Source: Glycomyces sambucus
GTDB taxonomy: Bacteria > Actinomycetota > Actinomycetes > Mycobacteriales > Micromonosporaceae
DNA length: 64,000 nucleotides
Reading direction: 5' to 3'
Assembly: GCF_900102815.1 (NCBI RefSeq)
Contig: NZ_FNGF01000002.1
Location: forward strand, 620,001 to 684,000
This document shows, in pieces, positions 43,542 through 52,217 of this stretch. Position 1 is the stretch's first letter, and every line of letters begins with the position of its first letter. Below the pieces are notes generated by a model, which ran no database searches, was not told the DNA's origin, and worked only from the letters and a program-made list of their open reading frames with translations. The position numbers and the translations under genes were made by a program.

Positions 43542-44545
43542 CGTTCGCCCCTTTCAGCGGCGCGGATGCGCGGGTCGATGAGGCCGTAGAGGACGTCGAC
43601 GAGGAAGTTCGCGACGAGCACGACGATGAGGACGAGCAGGGTGACGGCCTGGATGACCGGGTAGTCCTTGTTGAGGATGGCGTCGTACAGGAGCGTCCCG
43701 ATCCCCGGGTAGGAGAACACGATCTCGGTGAGGAGCGCGCCGCCGACGAGGGTGCCGATGGCGAGCGCGAGTCCGGTGATCTGCGGGAGCATGCCGTTGC
43801 GGAAGATGTAGCCGACGATCTTGCGGTCGGGGAGGCCGAAGCTCTCGGCGAAGCGCACGTAGTCGGCGTCGACCTCGTAGACGGCCATGGAGCGCATGCC
43901 GATCGCCTGCCCGCCGATGAAGACCAGCAGCAGGGACAGGAACGGCAGGAACCAGTGCGAGACCGCGTCCACGGCGAACATCGCGGACCACTCGGGGCTG
44001 TTGCCGAAGGACCACCCGCCCCCGGTGGGGAACAGCGGGAGGGCGACGGCGAGGCCGTAGAGCAGCAGCACCGCGAGGCAGTAGTAGGGGGCGGCGGTGA
44101 GGAACAGGCTGGAGAGGTAGACGCTCCGGTCGAAGCCGCCGCGGCGGTAGGCGGCGACGGCGCCGACCAGGTTCCCGATGATCCAGCCGAGCAGGACCGC
44201 CGGGAGCTGGAGCGCGATGGTCCAGGGCAGGGCGTCGCCGATCATGGTGGCGACCTCGGCGGGGTAGCGGCTGAACGAGGTGCCGAAGTCCCCTTGCAGC
44301 GTCTTGCCGATGTAGGTGAGGAACTGGGACCACAGGCCCTGGTCGAGCCCGAACTCGGCGACGTAGGTCTCGTAGACGCGCTGCTTGGTCTCGGAGGAGG
44401 CGTGCCCGCGCAGCGCCTGCCCGATGAGCGTGTCGACGGGGTTGCCCGGGAGCAGTCGCGGCAGGAAGAAGTTGAGCGCCAGCGCCGCGGCGAAGGCCGC
44501 GGCGTACCAGCCCAGCTTGGAGAGGATGTGGCGGAGGAGGGCCAT
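43538..44545 (-). CDS. Opp-type ABC permease (OppB/DppB class)
   Basis: A 335-residue membrane protein with six helices. Diagnostic segments are AFAAALALNFFLPRLLPGNP near the N-terminus, VDADYVRFAESFGLPDRKIV (the EAA loop) and SYPGIGTLLYDAILNKDYPV. It starts 3 bp after the stop of the binding-protein gene. Confidence 0.92.
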   Translation of the reverse strand: MALLRHILSKLGWYAAAFAAALALNFFLPRLLPGNPVDTLIGQALRGHASSETKQRVYETYVAEFGLDQGLWSQFLTYIGKTLQGDFGTSFSRYPAEVATMIGDALPWTIALQLPAVLLGWIIGNLVGAVAAYRRGGFDRSVYLSSLFLTAAPYYCLAVLLLYGLAVALPLFPTGGGWSFGNSPEWSAMFAVDAVSHWFLPFLSLLLVFIGGQAIGMRSMAVYEVDADYVRFAESFGLPDRKIVGYIFRNGMLPQITGLALAIGTLVGGALLTEIVFSYPGIGTLLYDAILNKDYPVIQAVTLLVLIVVLVANFLVDVLYGLIDPRIRAAERGER

Positions 44546-44548
44546 GTC

Positions 44549-46273
44549 CTACTGCTCGACCGGGGTGATCTTGGAGAGGATCTGGATGCCGGTCATGCCC
44601 TGCATGGGCGCGCAGTACGGGTCCTCCTTGGTGGGGAAGCCCGTCCAGTTCTTCTCTGAGAACTGGTAGAACTCCAGGGGGCGGTACATGAGCGGGATGG
44701 CGGGGGCCTCGGCGCGGATGATGTCGTCGAGCGCGGTGTAGGCGGCGGTGGCCCCTGCGGGGTCGGCGGCGGTGGCGGCCTCGTCGAGGAGCGCGGGGAC
44801 GTCGTCGTGGTGGAAGCGCCCGAAGTTCCAGAAGGCCATCTCGCCCACGGGCGGCACGTCGCGGTCGTCGATGAGGTCCCGGATGCGCGACCAGGGGCTG
44901 GAGGGGGCGACGTCCGAGACGTACCACAGGACCATGTCGAAAGCGCCGTTGCCGAGGTTGTCGTTGACCTCGGAGAAGTCGCTGAACTCGGTGGCGACCT
45001 CGATGCCGGCCGCGGTGGCGGTGGTGGCGACGATGTCGAGGGCGGCGTTCCAGTCGGTCCAGCCCTGCGGGGTGGCGGCCTTGAACGGGCCGAGGCGGGT
45101 GCCGTCGGGCAGGACGTAGATCCCGTCGTCGCCCTTGGCGGCGCCCACCTCCTCTTCGAGGATGCGGGCGGCCTCGGCGGGGTCGTAGGACCAGCCGGCG
45201 GCCGCGGCCTCGGCGTTGAAGTGGACGCTCTCGGCGCCCTCGGGGAGGATGACGCTGGCCTGGGCGGGGTCGCTCATGCCGGCCATGGCGCTCTCGGCGA
45301 TCTTGGCGTAGTCGATGGCGTGGGCGAGCGCGCGGCGCACGCGCGCGTCGGCGAGGGGCCCGGTGGTGGTGTTGATGATGAGCATCGGGATGGAGCCGGG
45401 CAGGTGGTAGGGGGCGTCGGGCTCCCAGGTCTTGACCGGCAGGTCCTTGTCCTCCCACAGCTCGTTGACGCGCGGCAGGAAGTAGGCGGAGAGGTCGATG
45501 TCGCCGTTCTGGAACGAGAGGTTGGCGGCGTCGTTGCCCTCGTAGGTCGCGTGGACGACCTTCTCGGGGACGGGCTTGCCGTGGACGGCGGCGCCCCAGT
45601 AGTCCTCGTGGCGGGCGAGGGTGACGTCCTGGTGGGTGTAGGACTCCAGCCTGTAGGGGCCGGAGCCGACGGGCTCGGTGTTGGCGAACTCGGTGAGCTC
45701 GGCGTCGGCGACCCCGTCCCACAGGTGCTTGGGGAGGATGTACGTGAAGCAGAGCAGGTCCATCAGGCGCAGGCGCTGGGGGCGCGCGGCGTTGAGGGTG
45801 AACGCGATCGTGCGGTCGTCGGGGGCCTCGACGGCGTCGACGTAGGTGTGGATGTCGCCGTAGGCGATGCCCTCGTTGCGGTCGCCGAGGGCGAAGGTGG
45901 CGACGACGTCGGCGCTGGTGAGCGCGGTGCCGTCCTGCCAGGTGGTGCCCTCCTGGAGGGTCACGGTGCCGGTGTTCCCCTCCCAGGCGATGCCGGAGGC
46001 GAGGAGCGGTTCGGACTCGCCGGTGAGGAGGTTGAAGTTGAAGAGCGTCTCGTAGAGGTGGACGGCGTAGTTGCCGACCGGCCAGGCGGCGGTCCAGCCC
46101 AGGGGGTTGAAGTTCGCGGGCTCGCCGTCCTGGAGGCCGGCGGTGTAGAGGACCGTGGCGGTGCCGGAGGCGCCGCCGGTCCCGGTGCAGGCGGCGAGGA
46201 GGCCGCCGGCGCCGACGGCGGCGGACGCCTGGAGGAGGAAGCGGCGGCTGGGGCGGCCGGGGCGGTAGGTCAT
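44549..46273 (-). CDS. Opp-type ABC binding lipoprotein (family 5)
   Basis: A 574-residue family 5 solute-binding protein. It has a twin-arginine signal (RRFLLQASAAVGAGGLLAAC) with lipobox Cys29. Family features include LYETLFNFNLLTGE, TSADVVATFALGD, VGSGPYRLESY and DARVRRALAHAIDYAKIAES. It is the first gene of the importer operon. The promoter and operator B lie 65-130 bp upstream. Its substrate is probably an oligosaccharide released by the GH5 enzyme (inference from the shared operator), although peptides remain possible. Confidence 0.92.
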   Translation of the reverse strand: MTYRPGRPSRRFLLQASAAVGAGGLLAACTGTGGASGTATVLYTAGLQDGEPANFNPLGWTAAWPVGNYAVHLYETLFNFNLLTGESEPLLASGIAWEGNTGTVTLQEGTTWQDGTALTSADVVATFALGDRNEGIAYGDIHTYVDAVEAPDDRTIAFTLNAARPQRLRLMDLLCFTYILPKHLWDGVADAELTEFANTEPVGSGPYRLESYTHQDVTLARHEDYWGAAVHGKPVPEKVVHATYEGNDAANLSFQNGDIDLSAYFLPRVNELWEDKDLPVKTWEPDAPYHLPGSIPMLIINTTTGPLADARVRRALAHAIDYAKIAESAMAGMSDPAQASVILPEGAESVHFNAEAAAAGWSYDPAEAARILEEEVGAAKGDDGIYVLPDGTRLGPFKAATPQGWTDWNAALDIVATTATAAGIEVATEFSDFSEVNDNLGNGAFDMVLWYVSDVAPSSPWSRIRDLIDDRDVPPVGEMAFWNFGRFHHDDVPALLDEAATAADPAGATAAYTALDDIIRAEAPAIPLMYRPLEFYQFSEKNWTGFPTKEDPYCAPMQGMTGIQILSKITPVEQ

Positions 46274-46337
46274 GCGGTGTCCCTTGCTCGGGGCGACGGA
46301 GGGGTCGCCAGGTGTGTACGGCGTCGACGAGGAGTTT

Positions 46338-46364
46338 AATAGTTAGATAAGATTACTAACTTAT
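46338..46364. promoter_or_regulatory. ROK operator B
   Basis: AATAGTTAG-N9-CTAACTTAT, in the divergent region between the importer operon and the ROK gene. It begins just after the predicted RNA start of the importer promoter and could also cover a promoter of the ROK gene. Confidence 0.8.
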
Positions 46365-46372
46365 AAGCGCCG

Positions 46373-46401
46373 ATAGTATACTCAGCGAGCCCCCGGGTCA
46401 A
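46373..46401 (-). promoter_or_regulatory. Promoter of the Opp-type importer operon
   Basis: On the minus strand, -35 TTGACC (46401-46396), 17-bp spacer, -10 TACTAT (46378-46373); RNA would start near 46366. Confidence 0.7.
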
Positions 46402-46461
46402 CATCGGCGCCGAGAATTTCGCCGCACGCCCGGTCACCTGCGCACACGAAGAAGGACGCCC

Positions 46462-47640
46462 ATGCGAACGAACGGCACGCCGGACTCCCCGGTCCCCTCC
46501 GGGTCCTCGCACCTGCTGCGCACCATCAACGAGCGCGCCGCGCTCTACCACCTGCTGGAGAACGACACGCTCACCCGCGTGGAGCTGCGCAAGCTCACCG
46601 GCCTGGCCAAGCCCACGGCCTCCCAGGTGATGCTGCGGCTGTTCGAGGCCGGGCTCGCCGTCACCCTCGGGCGCACCACCGCCAAGCAGGTCGGCCCCCG
46701 CGCCGAGGTGTACTCCGTCAACGCCGACCACGCCTTCGCCGCCGCCGTGACCCTCCACGAGCCCGACGGCGTCACCGTCGCCGTACGCGACCTCAAAGGG
46801 CGCGAACGGGCCTCCTCGACCCGCCGGATCGACTTCACCGCCGTGCCCGTCGACCGCGCCGTCCAGAACATGCTCGGCGCCACCGTCAGGGACGCCGAGA
46901 TCGACCGCGAGCGCGTCGCCGTGGTCCACCTGGCCGTCCCCGGCGCGTACGACGCCGACAACGACACCATCGGGTACGCCGACCTCCCCGGCGCCCCCGA
47001 AGTGCGCATGCGCGAGGCGATCGAGACCTACATGGGCTGCCCGGTCACCATCCACAACGACGTCAACGCCGCCACCGTCGCCGAGCGCCGCAACCCCGCC
47101 GTCTCCGGCGGGCTCGTGCTGCTGTGGCTCGGCCGCGAGGGCATCGGCTCGGGCATCGACCTCACCAGTGGACTCGTCGTCGGCTCCCGCGGCGCCGCGG
47201 GCGAACTCGGCTACGTGCCGATCCGCCCCGACCGCAACGGACCCGACGACCCGACCTACCAGGACTGGATCGGCGCCCCCGCCGTCGTCGCGATCGGCCG
47301 CGAGCACGGCGTGCGCGGCGCCGACGCCGTCGCCGTCATGGCCGCGGGCGTCAAGACCGGCGCCGACGGCTTCATCGACGAGTACGCCGAGCGCGTCGCC
47401 GGGGCACTCCACCTGCTCACCAGCCTGCTCGACCCGCCGAGCCTGGTCCTGGGCGGCGAGATCGCCCGCGCGGGCGGCGAGACCCTGGTCGAGGCCGTCC
47501 GGCGCCGCGCCGGCGCCCTCGCCGACCGCATCCTGCCCTCGGCGGTCTACGGCGACGCCGTCGCCATCGGCGTCCTCGACCTGGCCTACGACGACCTCAA
47601 GGCCCGCGTGCTCGACGCGGCGCTGCCCGAGCAGCGCTGA
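46462..47640 (+). CDS. ROK-family transcriptional repressor
   Basis: A 392-residue NagC/XylR-type regulator. The N-terminal winged helix (VELRKLTGLAKPTASQVMLR, wing GLAVTLGRTTAKQVGPRA) is followed by a degenerate ROK kinase domain: GREGIGSGIDL, GAAGELGYVP and LVLGGEIARAG. The zinc Cys cluster of ROK kinases is missing (PIRPDRNGPDDPTYQ in its place), so it is a sensor and not an enzyme. It is divergent from the importer operon, and operator B lies between. The same operator precedes the GH5 and GH4 operons, so it likely represses all three until a cello-oligosaccharide-derived sugar binds. Confidence 0.9.
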   Translation: MRTNGTPDSPVPSGSSHLLRTINERAALYHLLENDTLTRVELRKLTGLAKPTASQVMLRLFEAGLAVTLGRTTAKQVGPRAEVYSVNADHAFAAAVTLHEPDGVTVAVRDLKGRERASSTRRIDFTAVPVDRAVQNMLGATVRDAEIDRERVAVVHLAVPGAYDADNDTIGYADLPGAPEVRMREAIETYMGCPVTIHNDVNAATVAERRNPAVSGGLVLLWLGREGIGSGIDLTSGLVVGSRGAAGELGYVPIRPDRNGPDDPTYQDWIGAPAVVAIGREHGVRGADAVAVMAAGVKTGADGFIDEYAERVAGALHLLTSLLDPPSLVLGGEIARAGGETLVEAVRRRAGALADRILPSAVYGDAVAIGVLDLAYDDLKARVLDAALPEQR

Positions 47641-47811
47641 GCGATCCAGTCTGTCCCCCAGAGTGAACGGCACTGACGGGAGGCAATGCGGAGAGGCACT
47701 GAGAAGCGACACCGACGGGCGGGCCTGCGGAGCAACCCTGACGAACGGCACCTGTGCCAACGCCTTGCGCTGCCTACGCTGAAGGGCACCATCGCTCCTC
47801 AGGAGGCGCCC

Positions 47812-48483
47812 ATGCGTTCGTCCACACGGGGACTCCTGTTGTCCGGCGCCGCCGCTGGGCCGCTGTTCCTCACCGCCGCAACGGTGCAGAGCCTCGTGCG
47901 CGCCGGGTACGACCCGGTCCGGCACCCGATCAGCTCCCTGGCCATCGGCGGGCACGGCTGGGTCCAGGTCGCGAACTTCGTCCTCACCGGCCTGCTCACC
48001 GTCGCGCTCGCGCTCGGCGTCCGCCGGGCGCTCGCTCCGGCCCGCGGTTCGGCGGTGTGGGGCCCGATCCTGCTGGCCGCGTGGGGCATCGGGCTCATCG
48101 GCGCGGGCGTCTTCGAGTCCGACCCGGTCGGCGGCTACCCGCCGGGCACCCCTGAGATCCTCTCCGAGTACACGACCGCCGGGGCCCTGCACGACGTCTG
48201 CTCGATGCTCGCCTTCGCCGCCCTCATGGCCGCCGGACTCGTCCTCGGCACGCGCACCGAACTGACCGACCGGCCCTGGGCGGTGTACTCGGTCCTCACG
48301 GTCGCGGCCTTCGGGGTCCTGCTGGTCCTGGCGAGCCTCGGGTTCGGCCAACACGACTCGTTCGCGGCACACGCCGGCCTCTACCAGCGGGCGTCGCTCC
48401 TCGTCGGCTTCACGTGGACGACGGCCCTCGCCGTCCGACTCCTCCGGCGCGCACCGGAAGCGGACGGCGAGGACGGTCCCTAG
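47812..48483 (+). CDS. DUF998-like membrane protein
   Basis: A 223-residue membrane protein with six helices (for example LLLSGAAAGPLFLTAATVQS, VANFVLTGLLTVALALGVRR, HDVCSMLAFAALMAAGLVLG). The pattern PISSLAIGGHGWVQVANFVL and GVFESDPVGGYPPGTP is that of the DUF998 family, whose function is unknown. The ATG at 47812 has a strong AGGAGG site; an earlier in-frame start at 47686 would not. It overlaps the end of the convergent kinase gene by 4 bp. The 171 bp upstream show nothing definite beyond a TACGCT -10-like sequence. Confidence 0.82.
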   Translation: MRSSTRGLLLSGAAAGPLFLTAATVQSLVRAGYDPVRHPISSLAIGGHGWVQVANFVLTGLLTVALALGVRRALAPARGSAVWGPILLAAWGIGLIGAGVFESDPVGGYPPGTPEILSEYTTAGALHDVCSMLAFAALMAAGLVLGTRTELTDRPWAVYSVLTVAAFGVLLVLASLGFGQHDSFAAHAGLYQRASLLVGFTWTTALAVRLLRRAPEADGEDGP

Positions 48484-49487
48484 AGCACCCGGACCGGCTC
48501 GCGCGCGGCGATCTCCTCGCCGAGGCGGTCGTGCGCCGGGCCCGCGCTCGCACCGGTCAGCGCATCCAGCGCCGACCAGGCGGCGCCGAGGACCGGAGGC
48601 CGGTGGAGCGAGGTGTACACCGCGAGCGGGAACTCCGCGGCCAGGCGCGGCTCCAGGTGCCCCAGCAGCACCGCGGGCGCCGCCGCGAGGACCCCGCCCC
48701 CGCCCACGATCGTGAACGGCGACTTGCCGAGTCCGAGCCGGCGCACCGAGACCCGGACCATCGCCGTGATCTCCTCGGCCTGGCGCGCCACGACTTCGAC
48801 CGCGCACGCGTCCCCGGCCTCGGCGGCCGCGAACAGCCGCGGCACCAGGCCGTGGACCAGGTCGCGCTCGAACCGCCCCAGGTGGAGGCCGATCGCGGCC
48901 TCCTCCACCGTGCCGGTCCCGAAGTGCGCCATGACGGCCGCGCCGAGCGCCGTCGCCGGCCCGCGGCCGTCCTCGCCGCGCGCGGCGTGGAACAGCGCGG
49001 CGTCGCCCAGGTCCTCGCCGCCGCCCCAGTCGCCGGTGATCGGCCCCAGGGCCGGGAACCGGGACCACTCGCCGGCCGCGTTGCGGCCCACGCTGTTCAT
49101 GCCCGCCCCGCAGATCACCGCGACCGCGTTCCGGTCGCCGGTCCCCGCGCGCAGCAGCGCGAACGTGTCGTTGTCGAGGCGCACCCGCTCGGCCCACCCG
49201 CGCGAGCGGGCGTCGGCGTTCAGCCGCTCCACCTCGACGGGCAGGTCCGCCCCGGCCAGGAGGGCGTCCACGCGCGCCAGCGGCGTGCCGCTCCCCCAGC
49301 CGGCCTCGCTGCGGACGATCTCGATCAGCTTGCCCAGCAGGTCGACCGACTCGCGGTAGCCCAGCCGGTGCGGCGAGGTGGTGCCGGTCCGCACGTAGGC
49401 GTGGACGCGGCCGTCGTCGGTCGCGGCCACCACATCGGTCTTCGAGTTGCCCCCGTCGACGGCGACGAAGGCGCGGGTCCCGTTCAC
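48480..49487 (-). CDS. BadF/BadG-type sugar kinase (N-acetylglucosamine kinase-like)
   Basis: A 335-residue ASKHA-fold kinase: AVDGGNSKTDVVAATDDGRV (phosphate 1), DNDTFALLRAG, VICGAGMNSVGRN, GDWGGGEDLGDAAL and TIVGGGGVLAAAP (adenosine motif). Family members phosphorylate N-acetylglucosamine or other hexoses. The GTG at 49487 is chosen because it overlaps the GH4 stop (GTGA); TTG 49493 is the alternative. Being coupled to a 6-phospho-beta-glucosidase-like gene, it may phosphorylate imported disaccharide or the released sugar. Confidence 0.85.
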   Translation of the reverse strand: MNGTRAFVAVDGGNSKTDVVAATDDGRVHAYVRTGTTSPHRLGYRESVDLLGKLIEIVRSEAGWGSGTPLARVDALLAGADLPVEVERLNADARSRGWAERVRLDNDTFALLRAGTGDRNAVAVICGAGMNSVGRNAAGEWSRFPALGPITGDWGGGEDLGDAALFHAARGEDGRGPATALGAAVMAHFGTGTVEEAAIGLHLGRFERDLVHGLVPRLFAAAEAGDACAVEVVARQAEEITAMVRVSVRRLGLGKSPFTIVGGGGVLAAAPAVLLGHLEPRLAAEFPLAVYTSLHRPPVLGAAWSALDALTGASAGPAHDRLGEEIAAREPVRVL

Positions 49488-50734
49488 GCCCAAGGCAGGT
49501 GGTCCCGCCCGGTCGCGATGAGGCGGCGCGTCAGGCCCTCGGCCAGGTCGTGCTGGCCGACCAGCGGGTGCGCCAGCAGCGCCTCGTAGACGCGGCGCTC
49601 GCCGCCGTGGACCGCGGCGGCCACGCCCAGCTCCTCGTAGGCGGAGACGGCCGCGACGAGCCCGCGCTGGCGCGGGCCGAGCGGGGTCCGGACCGCGGGG
49701 GTGATCGCGGCGTCCACGATCGCGGACACCTCGATGACGGCCTCGTCGGGCAAATACGGCAGGAAGCCGTCGTTGCGCACGTTGACGGCGTGGACGGCGC
49801 CGTCCTCGGTGAGCAGCGAGCGCATGAGCGCCACGGCCGCCTCTGAGTAGTAGGCGCCGCCGCGCCGCGACAGCTGCTCGGGCTTGTGGTCGAGGGTGTC
49901 GTCCCGGTAGACCTCCCAGAGTTCGGCCTCGATCCGGGCGACCTCCTGGCCGCGCGAGGGCGCGGTGCGCAGCCGCTCGACCTCCTGGTCGTGGCCGTAG
50001 TAGTAGCGCAGGTAGTAGGAGGGCACGAGCCCGTCGGCGAAGACGGCCTCGGGGAGGTCGACCTCGTCGGCGAGGGCCGCGCGGTGCTTCGCGAAGAGTT
50101 CGGGGAGGACGTCGCGGCCGTCGACGCGGACGCCGGTCTCCCAGGTGAGGTGGTTGAGGCCGACGTGGTCGAGCACGACCTCCTCGGGCGCGCGCCCGAG
50201 GAGCCCGGCGAAGCGGCGCTGGAACCCGATCGCGACGTTACACAGGCCGATCGCGCGATGGCCCGCGTCCAGGAGCGCCCGGGTGACCATGCCGACTGGG
50301 TTGGTGAAGTCCACGATCCACGCGCCGGGCGCGGCGAGTTCGCGCACCCGCTCGGCGATCGACAGCGCGACCGGGATGGTGCGCAGGGCCTTCGCGAGGC
50401 CGCCGGCACCGGTGGTCTCCTGGCCGACGCAGCCGCATTCGAGCGGGAACGCCTCGTCCCCGATCCGGGCCTGCTGCCCGCCGACGCGGAGCTGGAGCAG
50501 GACGAGGGAGGCGCCCTCGACACCCCGGTCGAGGTCGTCGGTCCAGGCGACGCGGGCCTCGCTCCCGTGGCGGCGCACGATGCGGCGCACGAGCGGGCCG
50601 ATGACCGCGAGCTTGTCCGCGGCCGGGTCGACGAGGACGACCTCGTCGATGCCGAGGGCGGCGGCGTTGGCGCCGAAGCCTTCGGCGAGCTCAGGGGTGT
50701 AGGTGGATCCGCCACCGACCACGGCGATCTTCAT
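49484..50734 (-). CDS. GH4 6-phospho-beta-glucosidase-like enzyme
   Basis: A 416-residue NAD- and metal-dependent glycosidase. It has GGGSTYTPEL (dinucleotide loop), DFTNPVGMV, metal Cys165 in GLCNVAIGF, His195 in LDHVGLNHLTW and YYYGHDQEVE. The Cys-Asn pair and LNHLTW are those of the 6-phospho-beta-glucosidase branch rather than the alpha branch. It hydrolyses by oxidation and elimination at C3. It is the first gene of a two-gene operon under promoter and operator C. No PTS genes are nearby, so how its substrate is phosphorylated is an open question. Confidence 0.9.
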   Translation of the reverse strand: MKIAVVGGGSTYTPELAEGFGANAAALGIDEVVLVDPAADKLAVIGPLVRRIVRRHGSEARVAWTDDLDRGVEGASLVLLQLRVGGQQARIGDEAFPLECGCVGQETTGAGGLAKALRTIPVALSIAERVRELAAPGAWIVDFTNPVGMVTRALLDAGHRAIGLCNVAIGFQRRFAGLLGRAPEEVVLDHVGLNHLTWETGVRVDGRDVLPELFAKHRAALADEVDLPEAVFADGLVPSYYLRYYYGHDQEVERLRTAPSRGQEVARIEAELWEVYRDDTLDHKPEQLSRRGGAYYSEAAVALMRSLLTEDGAVHAVNVRNDGFLPYLPDEAVIEVSAIVDAAITPAVRTPLGPRQRGLVAAVSAYEELGVAAAVHGGERRVYEALLAHPLVGQHDLAEGLTRRLIATGRDHLPWA

Positions 50735-50778
50735 CAGGGTCCTCTCGGTCGTCGACCGGCCGGGGGACGGCCGTCATA

Positions 50779-50805
50779 AATAGTCAGGTTAACTAACTAA
50801 CTCAT
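50779..50805. promoter_or_regulatory. ROK operator C
   Basis: AATAGTCAG-N9-CTAACTCAT, 45 bp upstream of the GH4 start. It covers the -10 element and most of the spacer of the promoter. Confidence 0.75.
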
Positions 50806-50814
50806 CGATGTCAA
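50786..50814 (-). promoter_or_regulatory. Promoter of the GH4/kinase operon
   Basis: On the minus strand, -35 TTGACA (50814-50809), 17-bp spacer, -10 TAACCT (50791-50786). Confidence 0.7.
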
Positions 50815-50882
50815 CGTGCGAATCGGACGCGAGTCCCCCGAGAGAGGCCGATTGCCTCGGTGTCGATATAACTCTCATTGCA

Positions 50883-50913
50883 TTCCGGGGACGGCGGGCC
50901 GCCGTCCCCGGAA
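50883..50913. terminator. Strong terminator downstream of transposase
   Basis: A near-perfect 31-bp palindrome with 15-bp arms (TTCCGGGGACGGCGG and its complement) around one G. It lies 27 bp past the transposase stop and insulates the GH4 promoter from it. Confidence 0.75.
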
Positions 50914-50940
50914 CCCTATTTCGTTCCCGCGCCGTGGTGT

Positions 50941-52128
50941 TCAGCGCCAGCGGATCGCCCGGGGCCCTTCGGAAACGCCCAGCTCCCCCGGAGCGCGGTC
51001 GGCGGCGGTGGTGACGGCGAGGAACGCGTGGGCGAGCATCGCCAGCGTCACGTGCCGGTACCACCCCTCCCACCGGCGGACCTGGTAGTGGTCGAGCCCG
51101 CATTCGGCCTTCGCGGCCAGGAGGCAGGCGGCCATCGCGCGGCGGGCCTCGGCGGTGCGGACGATCTCCTCGCGCCGCACCGCGTCGGCGTGGAAGCAGA
51201 GGTAGTACACGAGTTCGGCGGGGCGCTGGGTCGAGCGGCGCACCAGCAGGGTCCGCACGAACCCCGGCGGGAGGTCGTCGGCCGCGGGCAGGGTCGCCCA
51301 GGCCCATTCGTGTTCGCCCGCAGCGCAACCGCCCGGACGGGGCGGCATCCGGTGCCACGCCGATGCGGGGGCGCCGCTGGCGAGGACGTCGACCCGGCCG
51401 CTCGCGTCGGACTCCGGGAGCGTCTGCGTCAGCGGCACCTCGACCACGTACGGCAGGCGCCGCGAGGACAGGAACGCCAGGAACGCGCTGTCGCGGCCGT
51501 AGGTCGCGTCCGCGGCGACCCAGCCGGCCTCCACCCCGGCGGCCACCGCGCGCCCGATCATCGCCTCGGCGAGGCGCGGTTTCGCCAGGGCCCCTGCGGC
51601 GACGCGCCCCGCGGGGACGCCCGCGGCGGTGCAGCGGTCGGGGTCCTCGGCCCACGAGGGCGGCAGGTAGAGCTCGCGGTCGATGAGCGCCGAACCGCGC
51701 TCCCCTACGTAGGCGAGGAAGATCCCGACCTGGCAGTTCTCCGTTCTCCCGGTGGCGTGCAGGTACTGCCGCTGCACGCCGGCGGAGGAGGGCCCGCGCT
51801 TGGGGAACCCGGTCTCGTCGACCACGAGCGCGCCGCCGGGGCCCGCGAGGTTCGCGGCGGCGTAGGTGCGCAGCGCGTCGCGCACGAGGTCCGCGGACCA
51901 CACGGCACGGCTCAGGAAGTGCTGCACGCGAACCGGTGTGGGGTCGCCGGCGGCCGCGGCGAGCTGCCATCCGGTCTTGCGTTCCAGGGGCGAGAGCAGG
52001 CCGACGAGGTAGGACCTCGCCCGGCGCCGGAGCTCCACTCTGCCGAACAGTCCCGCCATCGTAGAGAAAACCTCGTCCAATCGTGAGCGCCAGCTCGTGA
52101 TCTCTTGGGGTGCAACGTCTTCGATCAT
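50941..52128 (-). CDS. IS701-family transposase
   Basis: A 395-residue DDE transposase of the IS701/IS4-like group. Typical segments are LLSPLERKTGWQLAAAAGD, VVDETGFPKRG (first Asp), AADATYGRDSAFLAFL (second Asp) and LDHYQVRRWEGWYRH with LAMLAHAFL near the C-terminus. It appears full length and uninterrupted. ATG 52128 is preferred to TTG 52137. I could not find convincing terminal inverted repeats or target duplications on either side, so it may be a domesticated or end-less remnant. Local GC is lower at 52130-52180 and 50780-50890. Confidence 0.88.
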   Translation of the reverse strand: MIEDVAPQEITSWRSRLDEVFSTMAGLFGRVELRRRARSYLVGLLSPLERKTGWQLAAAAGDPTPVRVQHFLSRAVWSADLVRDALRTYAAANLAGPGGALVVDETGFPKRGPSSAGVQRQYLHATGRTENCQVGIFLAYVGERGSALIDRELYLPPSWAEDPDRCTAAGVPAGRVAAGALAKPRLAEAMIGRAVAAGVEAGWVAADATYGRDSAFLAFLSSRRLPYVVEVPLTQTLPESDASGRVDVLASGAPASAWHRMPPRPGGCAAGEHEWAWATLPAADDLPPGFVRTLLVRRSTQRPAELVYYLCFHADAVRREEIVRTAEARRAMAACLLAAKAECGLDHYQVRRWEGWYRHVTLAMLAHAFLAVTTAADRAPGELGVSEGPRAIRWR

Positions 52129-52217
52129 CGATTGCAATTGTAGAAAGTCACGGAAAGCGGCTTTCGCCCCAGTTTCACCCCGGGGTTCGCGAACCGGCGG
52201 CGCTCCCGTTCGGCGCG

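Noticed and set aside
46462..47640. ROK gene as a sugar kinase
   Set aside because: It has an N-terminal winged helix and lacks the zinc Cys cluster found in the true ROK kinase at 27593-28474.
47641..47811. Degenerate direct repeats around GAACGGCAC upstream of the DUF998-like gene
   Set aside because: Too short and irregular to distinguish from chance in this composition.
50860..52200. Terminal inverted repeats for the IS701 element
   Set aside because: Neither the ATTGCA words near each end nor the GAAAGCGGCTTTC hairpin form convincing matched ends.
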